The notes: generated from the sequence alone by a model not told the origin. Shown: positions 10,384 to 21,181, counted from the stretch's first letter. The stretch: 64,000 bases of DNA from Dehalobacter restrictus DSM 9455 (GCF_000512895.1 NZ_CP007033.1:1165001-1229000); one strand, 5' to 3'. Numbers and translations are program-made.

Positions 10384-11328
10384 TCAATTCATTAGCAGTT
10401 TTATAGAATATAAACCGTAATCCTGTACGGGGTTATTTCCGTCATCAATAATTGAACTTGTTTCTTTGCCGAGTGTGGAACAGGTCTTTAAAAAACGCCC
10501 CGTGATAAAACAGTCATTGCCATTTCGGGTCACATTTTCAATAAAAAAGGCTGCAAATCCAAGAATCTTGACTTCCTGGATGGATTCACCTGATCGAGTG
10601 AGGACTTCTACGATAGGGATAAAGACAATCTCGGGAGCATTGCTGTCATGATCAGTAAAAGTATTCCCAGGGACACGCGTATCGGAAGCAAGCCGGGTAT
10701 CAAGACCTTTTCGTGTCGGACCGCTCATATTACCGGTTTCTATCTGCAGGGTCTGGCCGACAGATAGCGGGGTATTATTTCCGTAGGCGAGTGCATCTTC
10801 GTAGGTGCTGGCACCTGATCCATCCAACCTGACAGGACCATACCAGCCGGTTTCACCTTCCGGAGGGGCATTTTTCAGTGTATATTCCTGGCCATAGACA
10901 AAGTCCTGTATCGTAACACTTAAAGGAGCGGCTCCGGCGATACTGCGGACAGGGTAAACACCTGCCTTGGAACGTGCACTGACTTTTCCTTTGGTAATAC
11001 CCAGTGCTTTGGCCAAAAACATGGAATGTTCTTCAGAAGCAGATACCTCAATTTCCCGGTTATGATTGGATATCGAAATTGAGGGAAGGGAGACATCATT
11101 ATTGGCAGCATATTCTGCAGCAGTTAGATAAGCGTCCTGCGGACTATCCGGTAATTTTTGAGCGCCTGCTAACGCTGCTGCATCTACCGCATTCTGTAAC
11201 CTTGCTTTTTCCACATAGAGAACGGCCATATCTGTACATAGGGCACCAAAGCCCAGAAGAACAACTAAAAGTACTGCCGTAAGAACGGCAATACTGCCTT
11301 TTTCATTTTTGAAGGGATGATTCTTCAT
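10384..11328 (-). CDS. tadG: TadG-like pseudopilin protein with vWA-less extracellular domain
   Basis: 314 residues. An N-terminal Tad-like segment (KGSIAVLTAVLLVVLLGFGA, about 10-29) forms the membrane helix. It is followed by the conserved DMAVLYVEKARLQNAVDAAALAGA motif of the TadG/DUF2134 family. The remaining ~230 residues form an extracytoplasmic region with no vWA MIDAS motif (DxSxS) visible. It follows tadE with an 11-nt gap and is thought to be a minor component of Tad pilus assembly or adhesion. Confidence 0.88.
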   Translation of the reverse strand: MKNHPFKNEKGSIAVLTAVLLVVLLGFGALCTDMAVLYVEKARLQNAVDAAALAGAQKLPDSPQDAYLTAAEYAANNDVSLPSISISNHNREIEVSASEEHSMFLAKALGITKGKVSARSKAGVYPVRSIAGAAPLSVTIQDFVYGQEYTLKNAPPEGETGWYGPVRLDGSGASTYEDALAYGNNTPLSVGQTLQIETGNMSGPTRKGLDTRLASDTRVPGNTFTDHDSNAPEIVFIPIVEVLTRSGESIQEVKILGFAAFFIENVTRNGNDCFITGRFLKTCSTLGKETSSIIDDGNNPVQDYGLYSIKLLMN

Positions 11329-11339
11329 AGCAAATACTC

Positions 11340-11735
11340 CTATTCAATGCGCATGGACAGGCTCGCATGGATCACAACCGGATCCGGAAGAATATGATTT
11401 AATACCGGAGTCGTAAGAGATACAGGATAAGAGGCAGATACCGTAACATTTGAGCCGGAATGTCTGCTGGACTCAATTGGGGTGATCTGAATGGTCAGCA
11501 GGTTGCGGTCTAACAAGGGGGCGGAATCAGCCACTGAAGCCTGGATAGCGCTATCCAATCCGCTTAAGCTGGCTGTCCGGGCACCGCTTCGGACAGCGTT
11601 ATTGAGAGTCACGTAGGAATAGCCGAGCCGCCCAAACTCAACCACGCCAAAGACAAGGAGCAGAAAGATGGGCAGGACCAGCGCAAATTCGACAAGAGAC
11701 TGGCCATTGGAGGATTTTATTAATTTTTTTAGCAT
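11340..11735 (-). CDS. tadE: TadE-like minor pseudopilin
   Basis: 131 residues. The N-terminus NGQSLVEFALVLPIFLLLVF has the Glu and hydrophobic helix of TadE pseudopilins, cleaved by a prepilin peptidase in characterised systems. A short beta-rich extracellular part follows. GGGAGG lies upstream of the ATG. It is the first gene after the terminator that separates the pilin gene from the machinery. No prepilin peptidase gene (tadV/cpaA) is present in the window. Confidence 0.92.
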   Translation of the reverse strand: MLKKLIKSSNGQSLVEFALVLPIFLLLVFGVVEFGRLGYSYVTLNNAVRSGARTASLSGLDSAIQASVADSAPLLDRNLLTIQITPIESSRHSGSNVTVSASYPVSLTTPVLNHILPDPVVIHASLSMRIE

Positions 11736-11871
11736 TTTTCAATACCCTCCCAATGCAGATTCTAATAAACGTTCGCCCCATCAACCCAAATATCACTGAG
11801 CAGATATGGGAAAATTAACAATTCAAAGACTGTTTGAATACCTGATAAGAGAGGTAACCTTTCTTAGTTTA

Positions 11872-11908
11872 AGAAAGCCCTACTGTTCTCTGACAGTAGA
11901 GCTTTCTC
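11872..11908 (-). terminator. Intra-operon terminator after flp
   Basis: On the minus strand AGAAAGCTCTACTGT pairs with ACAGTAGGGCTTTCT (15-bp stem, one mismatch), followed by TTAAA. It sits between flp and tadE. Partial termination here would give far more pilin mRNA than machinery mRNA, as expected from pilus stoichiometry. Confidence 0.75.
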
Positions 11909-11923
11909 TGAGAACCCAAAAGA

Positions 11924-12109
11924 TTATGATGCTGGTTTGAGAGCAGTGCCAATTGAATCCAAAATACTATCCAAGTTTGTACCGATAACGGTGACCGCGC
12001 CAATTACAACAATTGCAATTAAAGCGATAATAAGACCGTACTCTGTAAGTGCCTGACCCTTTTCATCTTTCTGGAATCTTTGAAGGAATTGAACAAGGTA
12101 TAACATCAT
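11924..12109 (-). CDS. flp: Flp major pilin
   Basis: Pre-pilin of 61 residues starting MMLYLVQF. A 34-codon upstream extension of the frame is rejected because AGGGAGAG is well spaced before the ATG at 12109. The leader is short and basic. The type IVb cleavage site fits G18 | QALTEY, with the conserved Glu-Tyr pair (E23, Y24), followed by a continuous hydrophobic helix (LIIALIAIVVIGAVTVIG). This should be the structural subunit of the Tad pilus encoded downstream. It leads the operon. Confidence 0.93.
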   Translation of the reverse strand: MMLYLVQFLQRFQKDEKGQALTEYGLIIALIAIVVIGAVTVIGTNLDSILDSIGTALKPAS

Positions 12110-12455
12110 GATAATCTCTCCCTTTAATAATATATTTTCGTTTTTTAGTGTTCTGGTTTGTATTACAAATTTACAACAGTTTGACAATTGAAACAATTCA
12201 CCGTAAGTCACGATGTGATAGGACTAAAGACTTATTAATATCCTGTGCTTTTTAAGAATCTTATCAAATAAGGGTTGATTGTCCTGAGAATTTCTTGTTT
12301 TTGGGTGATAAATACTTTACATTATATATACCATCATATAACCATCATATATAGGTAAAAATGATATCGAGGACTCAACAAGGAATTATTCAAAGGCCTT
12401 ATATGTTGAATAATTAAAGGAATTAGCTTAGAATTGTGGAAATATTACTGTTGTA
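12110..12455. promoter_or_regulatory. Divergent intergenic region between flp and ftsK
   Basis: 346 bp, very AT-rich around 12310-12365 (TATATA, ATCATATA repeats). It must hold the flp promoter (minus) and the ftsK promoter (plus). No clear operator or RNA element is seen. Confidence 0.4.
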
Positions 12456-14873
12456 ATGAAAAGCTGGGGGTTTGGAACGTTGGCGACGAAGACGACAAAA
12501 AAGAACCGACGGGGGTCACGTAAAAAAAGACAGTCCGTTCATGATACGATTCGAAATGAGATTATTGGAATCCTGGTGATGGGCTTGGCCTGTCTGGGAT
12601 TCGTCATGCTCTATTCCAACAGTAAGGGTGCTATTGTCACGCTGATGATTAAAGCACTCAGGATTGCGGCAGGCGATGGCAGTGTCGGGATTTTTATCAT
12701 CCTCGGAGTTATCGGGATCAGCCTGATGAGCAACAACCGGAGAAGTATGAAATCCAGGATAATCGGTGCGGTTTTATTATGGCTCGTAGCGGAAGGATTC
12801 CTGCATCTCGGGTCATCTGCTGCGTATGATACTGCAGGGCTGCTTGAGCTTGGCAAAGCAGGATTAGGAGGTGGCCTTCTTGGCGCGGTGATCAGTATCA
12901 TGCTGGTCATGCTGGTCGGCGTGACAGGTGGTTATGTGATTCTGGCAGTGCTGGCCTTGATCGGCGCCATCCTGGTAATGAACCGCTCTCTGGTCGGGAC
13001 GATCAAAGACCTGTTGTCCCTCACAGCAAGTTTCGCACAGATGGTCGATCGTCACATCAGGGATTTTCTGCAAGTACTGGCGGACGGACGCCAAGAAAGA
13101 CAGAAGCGCAAAGAGGATGACCGGAACAGCATGTTTGCCGCAGCAAAGAAAGGTGAGCCTGTAAAGTCCCCAACCCCGGGTGATTATTTCGATTCAAAGC
13201 AGAGTAGCCCGGTGATCGAAATTTTTGGGGAAGAACGGAATCGAGGAGAAGAACGGAATAAAAAAAACAAGCAGGTTCCGCAGTCGGAAACGGATCATTA
13301 CCTGATTAACACAAGGATGGACGATTCAGCCGAAAGAAGGACTGGAAATTTAGGGGATTCAGCAGGAGGCATGGAGACTGCAGCGGCACCGCCGGGCAAG
13401 CTTACCGGGACGCCTATTTCCAGACAGACCGAGAAGAACGAACATTACAGGCTGCCACCTTTGAATCTTGTCCATAAATCAATGAAAAAAGGCCAAAAAA
13501 GCGGCAAGGACATTGCCGATAATGTCCGTCTGCTGGAAGATACGCTGGCCAGTTTCGGGGTCAGGGTCAAAGTCACAAGAGTCACACAGGGGCCGACGAT
13601 TACCCGCTATGAGGTTCAGCCTGCACCTGGTGTCAAAGTCAGTAAAATTACCAGCCTCTCAGATGATATTGCACTGAGCCTGGCAGCCTCCGATGTGCGG
13701 ATGGAAGCGCCGATCCCGGGAAAGTCTGCAGTTGGGATAGAGGTCCCGAATAAGGAGATTGCCATTGTTCATTTCCGGGAAGTGCTGGAAACGGAAGATT
13801 TTCAGGACTCACCAAGCAAGCTTAGTTTGGCGCTCGGCAAAGATATCACTGGCACGCCAATTATCGGCGATCTGACGAGAATGCCACACCTACTGATTGC
13901 CGGAGCGACCGGAGCAGGAAAATCGGTTTGCATCAATACGATTATCGGAAGTATCGTTTATAAAGCAAAACCGGATGAAGTAAAACTGTTGCTGATTGAT
14001 CCCAAAGTTGTTGAACTGGCCAATTACAATGGAATTCCGCATCTGATCTCTCCTGTGGTAACAGAGCCACAGAGAGCCGCCGGAGCTTTGAAGTGGATTG
14101 TTACCGAAATGGAGACAAGATATGAACTTTTTGCAGCTTCCGGAGTTCGCGATATCGTCAGATATAATTTCCTGGTTAGTGAAAAAAAGGATACTGAATC
14201 GAAGCCGCTGCCGTATGTTGTCGTCATCATCGACGAGTTAGCCGATTTGATGATGGTTGCTCCGGGAGAGGTTGAAGAGTCTATCTGCCGGCTGGCCCAG
14301 ATGGCCAGGGCAGCAGGTATTCATCTGATTGTTGCGACGCAGAGACCCTCGGTTGATGTCATCACCGGTCTGATCAAAGCCAATATTCCTTCCAGAATCG
14401 CTTTTGCGGTTTCTTCCCAGATCGATTCCAGAACTATTTTGGATATGGGCGGTGCAGAAAAACTGCTCGGCCGCGGGGACATGCTCTATCATCCAATCGG
14501 GATCAGCAAGCCGATTCGGGTCCAGGGTTGTTTCCTGTCAGACAAGGAAGTCAAAAATATTGTGGATTATCTGCTGGAACAGGCCAAGCCGGAGTATTTT
14601 GAAATTCCGGAGGTGAGCTTGAGTTCCGGAAATTCTGAGGAGCCGGAAGATGAACTTTTCTACAAGGCTGCAAATATCTTTATGGAGAGCAATACGGCAT
14701 CCGTGTCCTTGCTTCAGCGCAGACTAAAGATTGGCTATTCCAGGGCGGCTAGAATCGTTGATATGCTTGAGGAAAAAGGGGTCGTCGGCCAGCATGAAGG
14801 CTCGAAACCCAGGGAAGTTTTGATGACCAAAGGCCAATTTGAACAAAAATTCGGGAAAAACTTAAATTCTTAG
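12456..14873 (+). CDS. ftsK: FtsK/SpoIIIE DNA translocase
   Basis: 805-residue septal DNA pump that moves the chromosome through the division or sporulation septum. A basic N-terminus is followed by about four membrane segments (about 30-185), then a variable charged linker (about 200-330). The FtsK motor core has Walker A ([15 protein letters not shown]) and Walker B ([12 protein letters not shown]). The C-terminal gamma winged helix ([15 protein letters not shown] to the end) reads polar DNA motifs. The ATG start has a poor ribosome site; a TTG at 12480 behind GGGGG is an alternative. It is the first gene of a long plus-strand block. Confidence 0.95.
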   Translation: MKSWGFGTLATKTTKKNRRGSRKKRQSVHDTIRNEIIGILVMGLACLGFVMLYSNSKGAIVTLMIKALRIAAGDGSVGIFIILGVIGISLMSNNRRSMKSRIIGAVLLWLVAEGFLHLGSSAAYDTAGLLELGKAGLGGGLLGAVISIMLVMLVGVTGGYVILAVLALIGAILVMNRSLVGTIKDLLSLTASFAQMVDRHIRDFLQVLADGRQERQKRKEDDRNSMFAAAKKGEPVKSPTPGDYFDSKQSSPVIEIFGEERNRGEERNKKNKQVPQSETDHYLINTRMDDSAERRTGNLGDSAGGMETAAAPPGKLTGTPISRQTEKNEHYRLPPLNLVHKSMKKGQKSGKDIADNVRLLEDTLASFGVRVKVTRVTQGPTITRYEVQPAPGVKVSKITSLSDDIALSLAASDVRMEAPIPGKSAVGIEVPNKEIAIVHFREVLETEDFQDSPSKLSLALGKDITGTPIIGDLTRMPHLLIAGATGAGKSVCINTIIGSIVYKAKPDEVKLLLIDPKVVELANYNGIPHLISPVVTEPQRAAGALKWIVTEMETRYELFAASGVRDIVRYNFLVSEKKDTESKPLPYVVVIIDELADLMMVAPGEVEESICRLAQMARAAGIHLIVATQRPSVDVITGLIKANIPSRIAFAVSSQIDSRTILDMGGAEKLLGRGDMLYHPIGISKPIRVQGCFLSDKEVKNIVDYLLEQAKPEYFEIPEVSLSSGNSEEPEDELFYKAANIFMESNTASVSLLQRRLKIGYSRAARIVDMLEEKGVVGQHEGSKPREVLMTKGQFEQKFGKNLNS

Positions 14874-14960
14874 CCATGATTACCAAATATTTGCGCTTTT
14901 TGGTTAATTTCAGGAAGGATTAGTTAAAATACTGTAGAATAAAAAAGATTGGGGAAGATT

Positions 14961-16004
14961 ATGCTGCGTGAAATTTCCATCGATGAATGTTCTGAGCTAT
15001 CAGATGCATTATATATAGATGTGAGGTCAAAAAACGAATTTGAGGAAGGAACGATTCCCGGAGCGGTAAACATACCAATCTTCAATAATGAAGAGAGAGC
15101 CGTCATTGGAACGATATATACCAAAGAGTCTCCCCAAAAAGCCAGAGATATCGGATTAGAGATTGTCAGCCGAAAACTGCCGGATTTATATAAGCAAGTT
15201 GAAGAAGCTGCCGGGAAAAGACCGATTCTGCTCTTTTGCTGGCGCGGAGGAATGAGAAGCAAGTCTTTGGCTGCAGTACTCGACCTGATGGGGTTGCCGG
15301 TATTTCGGCTGATTGGCGGATACAAGGCCTATAGGCATTCGATTGTTTCCTTTTTTGAGACTGGATTTCATCATCAGGTTGTCGTCCTGAAAGGGAATAC
15401 CGGAACCGGAAAAACAGAGTTGCTGAAAAAACTCAAGGGAGAGGGTTATCCGGTCATTGATCTTGAGGGGCTATCCAATAATCGCGGTTCAGTTTTTGGC
15501 TGCATTGGTCTTGGTGCTCAGCCTACTCAAAAAACGTTTGAATCTTTGCTTTACGAGGAAATTCATCGCTATAATCAAGATCTGTATTTGGTGATGGAAT
15601 GCGAAAGCCGGCGCATCGGCAAAATCACACTCCCTGACGCAGTTTTTAAGGCCATGCAGCAGGGAACTTCCGTTCTTGTTTATGATTCGCTGGACAACAG
15701 AGCCAAACGGTTGATGCTCGAGTATACGGATAACCCGGGAATAACTGAAGAACTTAAAACGGCTCTGGACAGACTGACGAAAAGACTGGGACGAAAGAAG
15801 ATTGATCAGCTTTATGATTCTCTGCAGAAACAGGCTTACGAAGACTTTGCCCGGTATCTTATTATGGAATACTATGACCAGCTGTATGGTTATCCCAATC
15901 AGGAATCTGAAGACTATGCCTTATGTATTTCTCAGGAATCTATGTTATTATCACTGGAAATACTGAAACAATTTTTGAATGACCGGTTTGCTTATGGTAA
16001 TTGA
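14961..16004 (+). CDS. mnmH: tRNA 2-selenouridine/geranyl-2-thiouridine synthase
   Basis: SelU/MnmH exchanges the sulfur of 2-thiouridine at the tRNA wobble position for selenium, using selenophosphate and a geranylated intermediate. The N-terminal rhodanese domain (residues ~5-130) has the active-site loop CWRGGMRSKS. The C-terminal P-loop domain has GNTGTGKTELL (about 147-157). The ATG at 14961 is preferred over an in-frame TTG at 14949, because GGGGAAG fits it. Length (347) matches the family. Its presence implies a selenophosphate synthetase (SelD) elsewhere in the genome. Confidence 0.93.
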   Translation: MLREISIDECSELSDALYIDVRSKNEFEEGTIPGAVNIPIFNNEERAVIGTIYTKESPQKARDIGLEIVSRKLPDLYKQVEEAAGKRPILLFCWRGGMRSKSLAAVLDLMGLPVFRLIGGYKAYRHSIVSFFETGFHHQVVVLKGNTGTGKTELLKKLKGEGYPVIDLEGLSNNRGSVFGCIGLGAQPTQKTFESLLYEEIHRYNQDLYLVMECESRRIGKITLPDAVFKAMQQGTSVLVYDSLDNRAKRLMLEYTDNPGITEELKTALDRLTKRLGRKKIDQLYDSLQKQAYEDFARYLIMEYYDQLYGYPNQESEDYALCISQESMLLSLEILKQFLNDRFAYGN

Positions 16005-16036
16005 TTTAAATTAAATATTAATAGGGTGGTGTAGAA

Positions 16037-16834
16037 ATGGCTGGTGAAGGGGCCGTTCTTAAGAAGGCCAGAGAAGAAAAAGGTTTAAGTTATCAGGAGG
16101 TTGAAGACAGCATTAAGATTAGAGTGCGGTATCTGGAAGCTCTGGAGAATGAGAACTATGGCGTGCTACCCGGAACCACCTATACCAGAGGCTTTTTACG
16201 GACGTATGCTAAACATCTTGGCATTAATCCGCAGGAGATTATAGATAGCTATAATGCTTCTTTGGTCAAAGAAGTTGAGCCTGACATTGAGCCACGCTTA
16301 AGTCCGATTCCAAGCAATCAGGTATGGTTCAGACCTGTCGTCCTTGCAGGAATGGCCATCCTGGCTGTGATCATTGTCGGCGGGATTATCTTTGTGTCAA
16401 ACTTGGGCAACAAATCCGGTACTTTTCATTATACACCCACCCCTTTGCCGGCTGCACCGAAGGCGAGCGATCAAAATACTGCCGATTCCGGTACGGGGCA
16501 GAATACGAATACTGCCGGGCAGGAACAAAATGCCGGGCAGCCGTCTCAGCAGCCTGAACAATATGAGGGCATTGTCGCCGAGCTTACGTTTACTGCTGAT
16601 TGCTGGGTCGTGGTCAATGTGGACGGCAAGCAGGCTTTGAGCGGGACGATCCCTTCAGGAACAATACAAACGCTGCAGGCTGACAAGCAAATTGAATTTG
16701 TATCGATCGGCAACGCCGGCGGACTGTCACTCAAAGTGAACGGACATAACGTCCCGCCGCTCGGGAAGACCGGTGATGTCCTTCGAAGCTACATCATTGA
16801 TGAGAATAAAGTGAAAGAGCTTGCAGGAAGTTAG
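16037..16834 (+). CDS. rodZ: RodZ-like cytoskeletal helix-turn-helix membrane protein
   Basis: 265 residues with the RodZ layout. A Cro/C1-type helix-turn-helix (about 5-70: LKKAREEKGLSYQEVEDSIK) is followed by a single membrane segment (about 98-120), a Pro/Gln/Asn-rich linker and a C-terminal beta domain (DUF4115-like, about 175-262). RodZ links MreB filaments to the cell-wall synthesis machinery and helps set rod shape. In Firmicutes the gene (ymfM in Bacillus) lies near pgsA, cinA and recA, as here. A GGGTGG site precedes the ATG. Confidence 0.9.
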   Translation: MAGEGAVLKKAREEKGLSYQEVEDSIKIRVRYLEALENENYGVLPGTTYTRGFLRTYAKHLGINPQEIIDSYNASLVKEVEPDIEPRLSPIPSNQVWFRPVVLAGMAILAVIIVGGIIFVSNLGNKSGTFHYTPTPLPAAPKASDQNTADSGTGQNTNTAGQEQNAGQPSQQPEQYEGIVAELTFTADCWVVVNVDGKQALSGTIPSGTIQTLQADKQIEFVSIGNAGGLSLKVNGHNVPPLGKTGDVLRSYIIDENKVKELAGS

Positions 16835-16865
16835 TTTTACACCAAGCTGATAAGATAAGATTGTT

Positions 16866-16899
16866 AAGAGGGTATACCGGAAGACCAGGATACCCTCTT
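16866..16899 (+). terminator. Terminator after rodZ
   Basis: AAGAGGGTAT / ATACCCTCTT, 10-bp perfect stem with a 14-nt loop. Only a short T-rich tail follows. Confidence 0.7.
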
Positions 16900-17063
16900 C
16901 CTATGTTTGCGAATCACGTCAAATCGATTTAGAATAAATACGGCTGCAAAGATTAGAATCCAATAGATTAAATGAAGGACAAAAGAATATTTGAATAATC
17001 AGTTTGATATTAGATAACTGCATGGCAGTAAGCTAATGCTGATATAGTTAGGAGCAAAATCAA

Positions 17064-19235
17064 GTGCCTGTAAATTATCTGCCAGTGAACAGAGAAGATA
17101 TGGAATGCCGGGGATGGGACCAGGTGGACTTCGCCCTGGTCAGCGGGGATGCCTATGTCGATCATCCCAGTTTCGGTCCGGCTATCATTTCCAGGGTCCT
17201 TGAAGACGCAGGATACAAGGTTGGAATTATTCCTCAGCCGGACTGGAAAAAGACAGAAGATTTTCAGAGACTTGGGCGTCCCCGGCTCGGATTTTTGGTG
17301 TCAGCAGGCAATATGGATTCTATGGTCAATCATTATTCAGTCAATAAAAAAATACGCGAAAAAGACTCCTATTCACCCGGCTGCAAAATGGGTTTACGGC
17401 CGGACCGGGCGACGATTGTCTATTGCAATAAAATCCGGGAAGCCTATAAGAACGTTCCGATCATCATTGGCGGTGTAGAAGCCAGTTTGCGGAGATTTGC
17501 CCATTATGACTATTGGAGCGATACCGTCAGAAAATCAATTCTGATTGACAGCAGTGCGGACTTGTTGGTCTATGGCATGGCGGAAAAGCAGATTGTGGAG
17601 ATTGCCGCGTATCTGAATGACGGTTTGGAAGTGAAATATATCCGCCATATCCCCGGAACCTGCTATATGGCGGATTCTCTGGAAGAGGTAAGCAACGGCT
17701 ATATTGAGATACCTTCCTTCAAAAAGACGGCAGAAGACAAAACAAAGTATGCGGAAGCTTTCAAGATCCAATATCAGGAGCAGGACCCGGTCAGAGGGAA
17801 AACCATCGTCCAGCAGCACGGCATAAAATATCTGGTGCAGAATAAACCGGAGATGCCTTTGTCTCAGGCGGAGCTGGATAAAGTCTATGGTCTTTCCTAT
17901 CTAAAAAACGCACATCCAATGTATGATAGAGACGGGGGAATACCCGCGCTGGAGGAAGTTAAATTCAGTATTGTCAGCTCCCGGGGATGTTTTGGAAGCT
18001 GTGCTTTCTGCTCGCTGACCTTTCATCAGGGCAGAATCGTTCAGAGCAGGAGCGAGGAATCGATCTTACACGAAGCTGTGGGAATCACCAATTTGGAAGA
18101 CTTCAAAGGATATATTCATGACGTTGGCGGACCGACAGCAAACTTTCGTCAGCCAGCCTGTCTTAAGCAATTGAAAACTGGCGCATGTAAGGAAAAACAA
18201 TGCCTGCATCCCTCGCCATGCAAAAGCCTGCATATCGACCATCAGGAATACCTCGGGATTTTACGGAAACTCAGAAAACTGCCTAAAGTCAAGAAAGTAT
18301 TTGTGCGCTCGGGGATTCGCTATGACTATATCATGGCGGATAAAAGCGAGCATTTTCTTAAAGAATTGCTCGAACACCATGTCAGCGGTCAACTAAAGGT
18401 AGCTCCGGAGCATATCTCACCTAAGGTCCTGCACGATATGCGTAAACCGGCCGGGAAAACCTTTGAACAGTTTAGGGAAAAATTCTTTAAAATTAACGAG
18501 CGTCTTGGCAAGAAGCAGTTTATTGTTCCTTACTTTATGTCCAGCCACCCAGGGAGTACGCTGGAAGCAGCCGTTGAACTGGCCGAATACTTGCGGGACA
18601 TTCATTATCAGCCGGAACAGGTCCAGGACTTTTATCCGACTCCGGGAACGCTGTCTACGGCAATGTTTTATACAGGGCTCGATCCGCTGACTATGCAGAA
18701 GGTTTATGTTCCAAAAAGCAAAACGGAAAAAGCAATGCAGAGAGCGTTGCTGCAATTCAGAGAACCAAAAAAATATGCACTGGTCCACGCTGCCCTTGTT
18801 GAAGCAGATAGGACGGATTTGATAGGGTTCGGTCCCAAATGTCTGATCAGGCCCAAAGGCAAAACCGCCTATTCCGATCAGAACAAGGAACAAGATTCCG
18901 GTTATAACCAAAATAAACAGAAAAATATTGTTAAAGGCAAGCTCAATAAAGAGCAAGTAAATAAAGACCTTTTATCTAAGGCACGAATAAATAAGGAACA
19001 TAAAAAAAAGATTACAGAGGACAGCAGAAAATCTCGGCGAACCGTAAAAAACGAAAAGATGGAAAAAGAAAGACAACAAAGAAGCCTGGGGAATAAGAAA
19101 AGAAATCTCAAAGAAAATCAAAAAGAAAAGCACCAGGGAAGTCGCACAGAGGCGTCAGGCAAGGTGACAGGGAAAGTCAAAAGGATGTCTCCGGGGAAGC
19201 CATCAGGGAAGGTAAAGAGAAAGCATTCGTTTTGA
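17064..19235 (+). CDS. ygiQ: YgiQ-family radical SAM protein with lysine-rich tail
   Basis: Large radical SAM protein (723 residues) of the YgiQ/UPF0313 family, whose reaction is not established. The N-terminal ~290 residues form the family domain. The cluster motif is CFGSCAFCS (C-x3-C-x2-C, about residue 310), followed by the SAM-binding barrel with VAPEHIS. A Cys-rich insert ([12 protein letters not shown]) lies in the middle. The GTG start is chosen because GGAG lies nine bases upstream. The last ~110 residues are low-complexity and very rich in Lys, Asn and Gln, probably disordered and possibly nucleic-acid-binding. Confidence 0.9.
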   Translation: MPVNYLPVNREDMECRGWDQVDFALVSGDAYVDHPSFGPAIISRVLEDAGYKVGIIPQPDWKKTEDFQRLGRPRLGFLVSAGNMDSMVNHYSVNKKIREKDSYSPGCKMGLRPDRATIVYCNKIREAYKNVPIIIGGVEASLRRFAHYDYWSDTVRKSILIDSSADLLVYGMAEKQIVEIAAYLNDGLEVKYIRHIPGTCYMADSLEEVSNGYIEIPSFKKTAEDKTKYAEAFKIQYQEQDPVRGKTIVQQHGIKYLVQNKPEMPLSQAELDKVYGLSYLKNAHPMYDRDGGIPALEEVKFSIVSSRGCFGSCAFCSLTFHQGRIVQSRSEESILHEAVGITNLEDFKGYIHDVGGPTANFRQPACLKQLKTGACKEKQCLHPSPCKSLHIDHQEYLGILRKLRKLPKVKKVFVRSGIRYDYIMADKSEHFLKELLEHHVSGQLKVAPEHISPKVLHDMRKPAGKTFEQFREKFFKINERLGKKQFIVPYFMSSHPGSTLEAAVELAEYLRDIHYQPEQVQDFYPTPGTLSTAMFYTGLDPLTMQKVYVPKSKTEKAMQRALLQFREPKKYALVHAALVEADRTDLIGFGPKCLIRPKGKTAYSDQNKEQDSGYNQNKQKNIVKGKLNKEQVNKDLLSKARINKEHKKKITEDSRKSRRTVKNEKMEKERQQRSLGNKKRNLKENQKEKHQGSRTEASGKVTGKVKRMSPGKPSGKVKRKHSF

Positions 19236-19295
19236 CAGCAGGTCGGAACCTGATATATACTAAAGTGATAAAAAACGATTTCAGAGGGTTGGAAA

Positions 19296-20621
19296 TTGAA
19301 GAAAAAAGTTGCAGTGATTAACCTTGGGTGCCCGAAGAACCAGGTTGACAGTGAAGTAATAACCGGCATGCTGGCGAAAGGCTTCGAGATAACAGCCGAA
19401 CCGTCTGAAGCCGATATGATTGTTGTAAATACCTGCGGTTTTATTGAAGATGCCAAAGCAGAATCGATTGACACCCTTTGTGAAATGATCAATTTGAAAA
19501 ATAGCGGTGCTCAGAAGAAGGTCTATGCTGTGGGATGTCTGGCTCAGCGTTATGGTGAAGAGCTGTTTAAAGAACTTCCTGAGCTTGATGGTGTGCTCGG
19601 GGACGGGGATCTGGATAAAATCCCCGAGGTCCTGGAAAGCTCCGGCAGCGAGAGAGTATACAGGAAAAAAGAAAAGCAGGACTATCTTTATGACAATGAG
19701 ATGCCGAGGGTCCGTTTCAGCCCTTCTTTTTTTGCCTATGTCAAAATAGCCGAAGGCTGTGATAACCGCTGCAGCTATTGTGTCATTCCGCAGATCAAAG
19801 GCAGCTACCGCAGCAGGACAATGGAGTCAATCGTACAAGAAGTAAGGAAGCTCGCCGGCGAGGGTGTGAAGGAAATTGCGCTGGTAGCCCAGGATACAAC
19901 CCGTTACGGCATTGACCTGTATCACGCTTACCGGCTGCCGGATCTTCTGGGGGAACTAGTAGAAATAGACGGTATACAATGGATTCGGCTGATGTATTGT
20001 TACCCGGAGGCAGTATCTGATGAACTGATTGACCTGATTGCGACGGAACCCAAGATATGCAATTATATCGATTTGCCCCTTCAGCATGCCGATAACGCCA
20101 TACTTTCAAAAATGAACCGCAGAAATACAGCCGAAGAAGCAGAAACGCTGATCGGAAAGCTCCGTGAGGCTGTACCGGGTATCTTTATTCGTTCAACGTT
20201 CATTACCGGATTCCCTGGGGAAACCGAAGAACAGTTCGAGCATTTACTGTTATTTGTTAATAAAATGAAATTAGACCGCATTGGGGTTTTTGCTTATTCT
20301 CAGGAGGAAAATACACCTGCTGCGAACATGGCGAGCCAGGTGCCGCCTGAGATCCGGGAAGCCCGCAAAAATGCTGTTATGGCAACCCAAACGGAAATTG
20401 CAGATCAGATCCAGCAGCAAAGGGTCGGGCAAATCATCCGGGTCATTCTCGAAGAACAGACTGCCCCCGATGAATGGGTCGGACGGAGCGCGGGGGATGC
20501 CCCGGAGATTGACGGTCAGATTTACCTCAAGGTTCAGAAGAAACATTTGGCTGGTGAAATCATACAGATCAGAATTACAGAAGCGGACAGCTATGATATG
20601 GGAGGGGAGGAGCTCGAGTGA
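19296..20621 (+). CDS. rimO: Ribosomal protein S12 methylthiotransferase RimO
   Basis: Radical SAM enzyme that adds a methylthio group to the conserved Asp of ribosomal protein S12. Three Cys of the N-terminal UPF0004 domain are seen (GCPKNQVDSE, NTCGF, GCLAQ). The radical SAM motif is CDNRCSYC (about 150-157), followed by the RSRTMESI stretch. The C-terminal TRAM domain binds the substrate. TTG at 19296 is used as the start, behind GAGGG. The stop overlaps the pgsA start by four bases (GTGA), so the two are translationally coupled. Confidence 0.95.
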   Translation: MKKKVAVINLGCPKNQVDSEVITGMLAKGFEITAEPSEADMIVVNTCGFIEDAKAESIDTLCEMINLKNSGAQKKVYAVGCLAQRYGEELFKELPELDGVLGDGDLDKIPEVLESSGSERVYRKKEKQDYLYDNEMPRVRFSPSFFAYVKIAEGCDNRCSYCVIPQIKGSYRSRTMESIVQEVRKLAGEGVKEIALVAQDTTRYGIDLYHAYRLPDLLGELVEIDGIQWIRLMYCYPEAVSDELIDLIATEPKICNYIDLPLQHADNAILSKMNRRNTAEEAETLIGKLREAVPGIFIRSTFITGFPGETEEQFEHLLLFVNKMKLDRIGVFAYSQEENTPAANMASQVPPEIREARKNAVMATQTEIADQIQQQRVGQIIRVILEEQTAPDEWVGRSAGDAPEIDGQIYLKVQKKHLAGEIIQIRITEADSYDMGGEELE

Positions 20622-21181
20622 ATCTGCCTAACACGCTGACTCTGATTCGAATTGCCATGATACCTTTGTTTATGGCCTTTTTATTGGTAAAAATGCCTGA
20701 CGGTACTGCTTATTTTCCTTATCAGGACTTTGTAGCCGCGGGGATATTTAGCCTGGCGTCTGCGACAGACGGTTTGGACGGTTATTTCGCACGCAAGCTG
20801 AAACAAGTGACCAATCTCGGTAAATTTCTGGATCCGCTTGCCGACAAGCTTCTGGTTTCAGCCGCGCTGATTGCCCTGGTCGAGTTAAACCTCGTTTCAG
20901 CCTGGATTGTCTGGATTATCCTGGCCCGGGAGTTTGCAGTCACAGGGTTAAGAGCGATTGCTGCCGCCGAAGGCGTAGTGATCAGTGCCAGCAAGCTTGG
21001 AAAACTGAAGACGGTCACTCAGATCATTGCCATAGCACTGTTGATTCTGAGAGATTGGCCATTATCAACCCTTAACATACATATTGCCCAGCCTATGATC
21101 TATCTTGCGCTGATCATGACCATCATCTCCGGCGTGGATTATATCATGAAATCAAAACAGCTGTTTGTGCGTTCCAAATAA
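20618..21181 (+). CDS. pgsA: CDP-diacylglycerol-glycerol-3-phosphate 3-phosphatidyltransferase
   Basis: Membrane enzyme (187 residues) that makes phosphatidylglycerol phosphate, the committed step to anionic lipids. The full CDP-alcohol phosphotransferase signature is present: D-GL-DG-YF-AR, then G-x3-D-x3-D (DGLDGYFAR ... GKFLDPLAD). Several hydrophobic helices follow. It starts with GTG inside the rimO stop. The rimO-pgsA-cinA-recA order is common in Firmicutes. Confidence 0.96.
   Translation: MNLPNTLTLIRIAMIPLFMAFLLVKMPDGTAYFPYQDFVAAGIFSLASATDGLDGYFARKLKQVTNLGKFLDPLADKLLVSAALIALVELNLVSAWIVWIILAREFAVTGLRAIAAAEGVVISASKLGKLKTVTQIIAIALLILRDWPLSTLNIHIAQPMIYLALIMTIISGVDYIMKSKQLFVRSK

Noticed and set aside
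16001-16014. TTGAT-TTAA-ATTAA, resembling a CRP/FNR-type box
   Set aside because: It overlaps the mnmH stop in an AT-rich stretch just before rodZ, with a weak match and no reason for such regulation.
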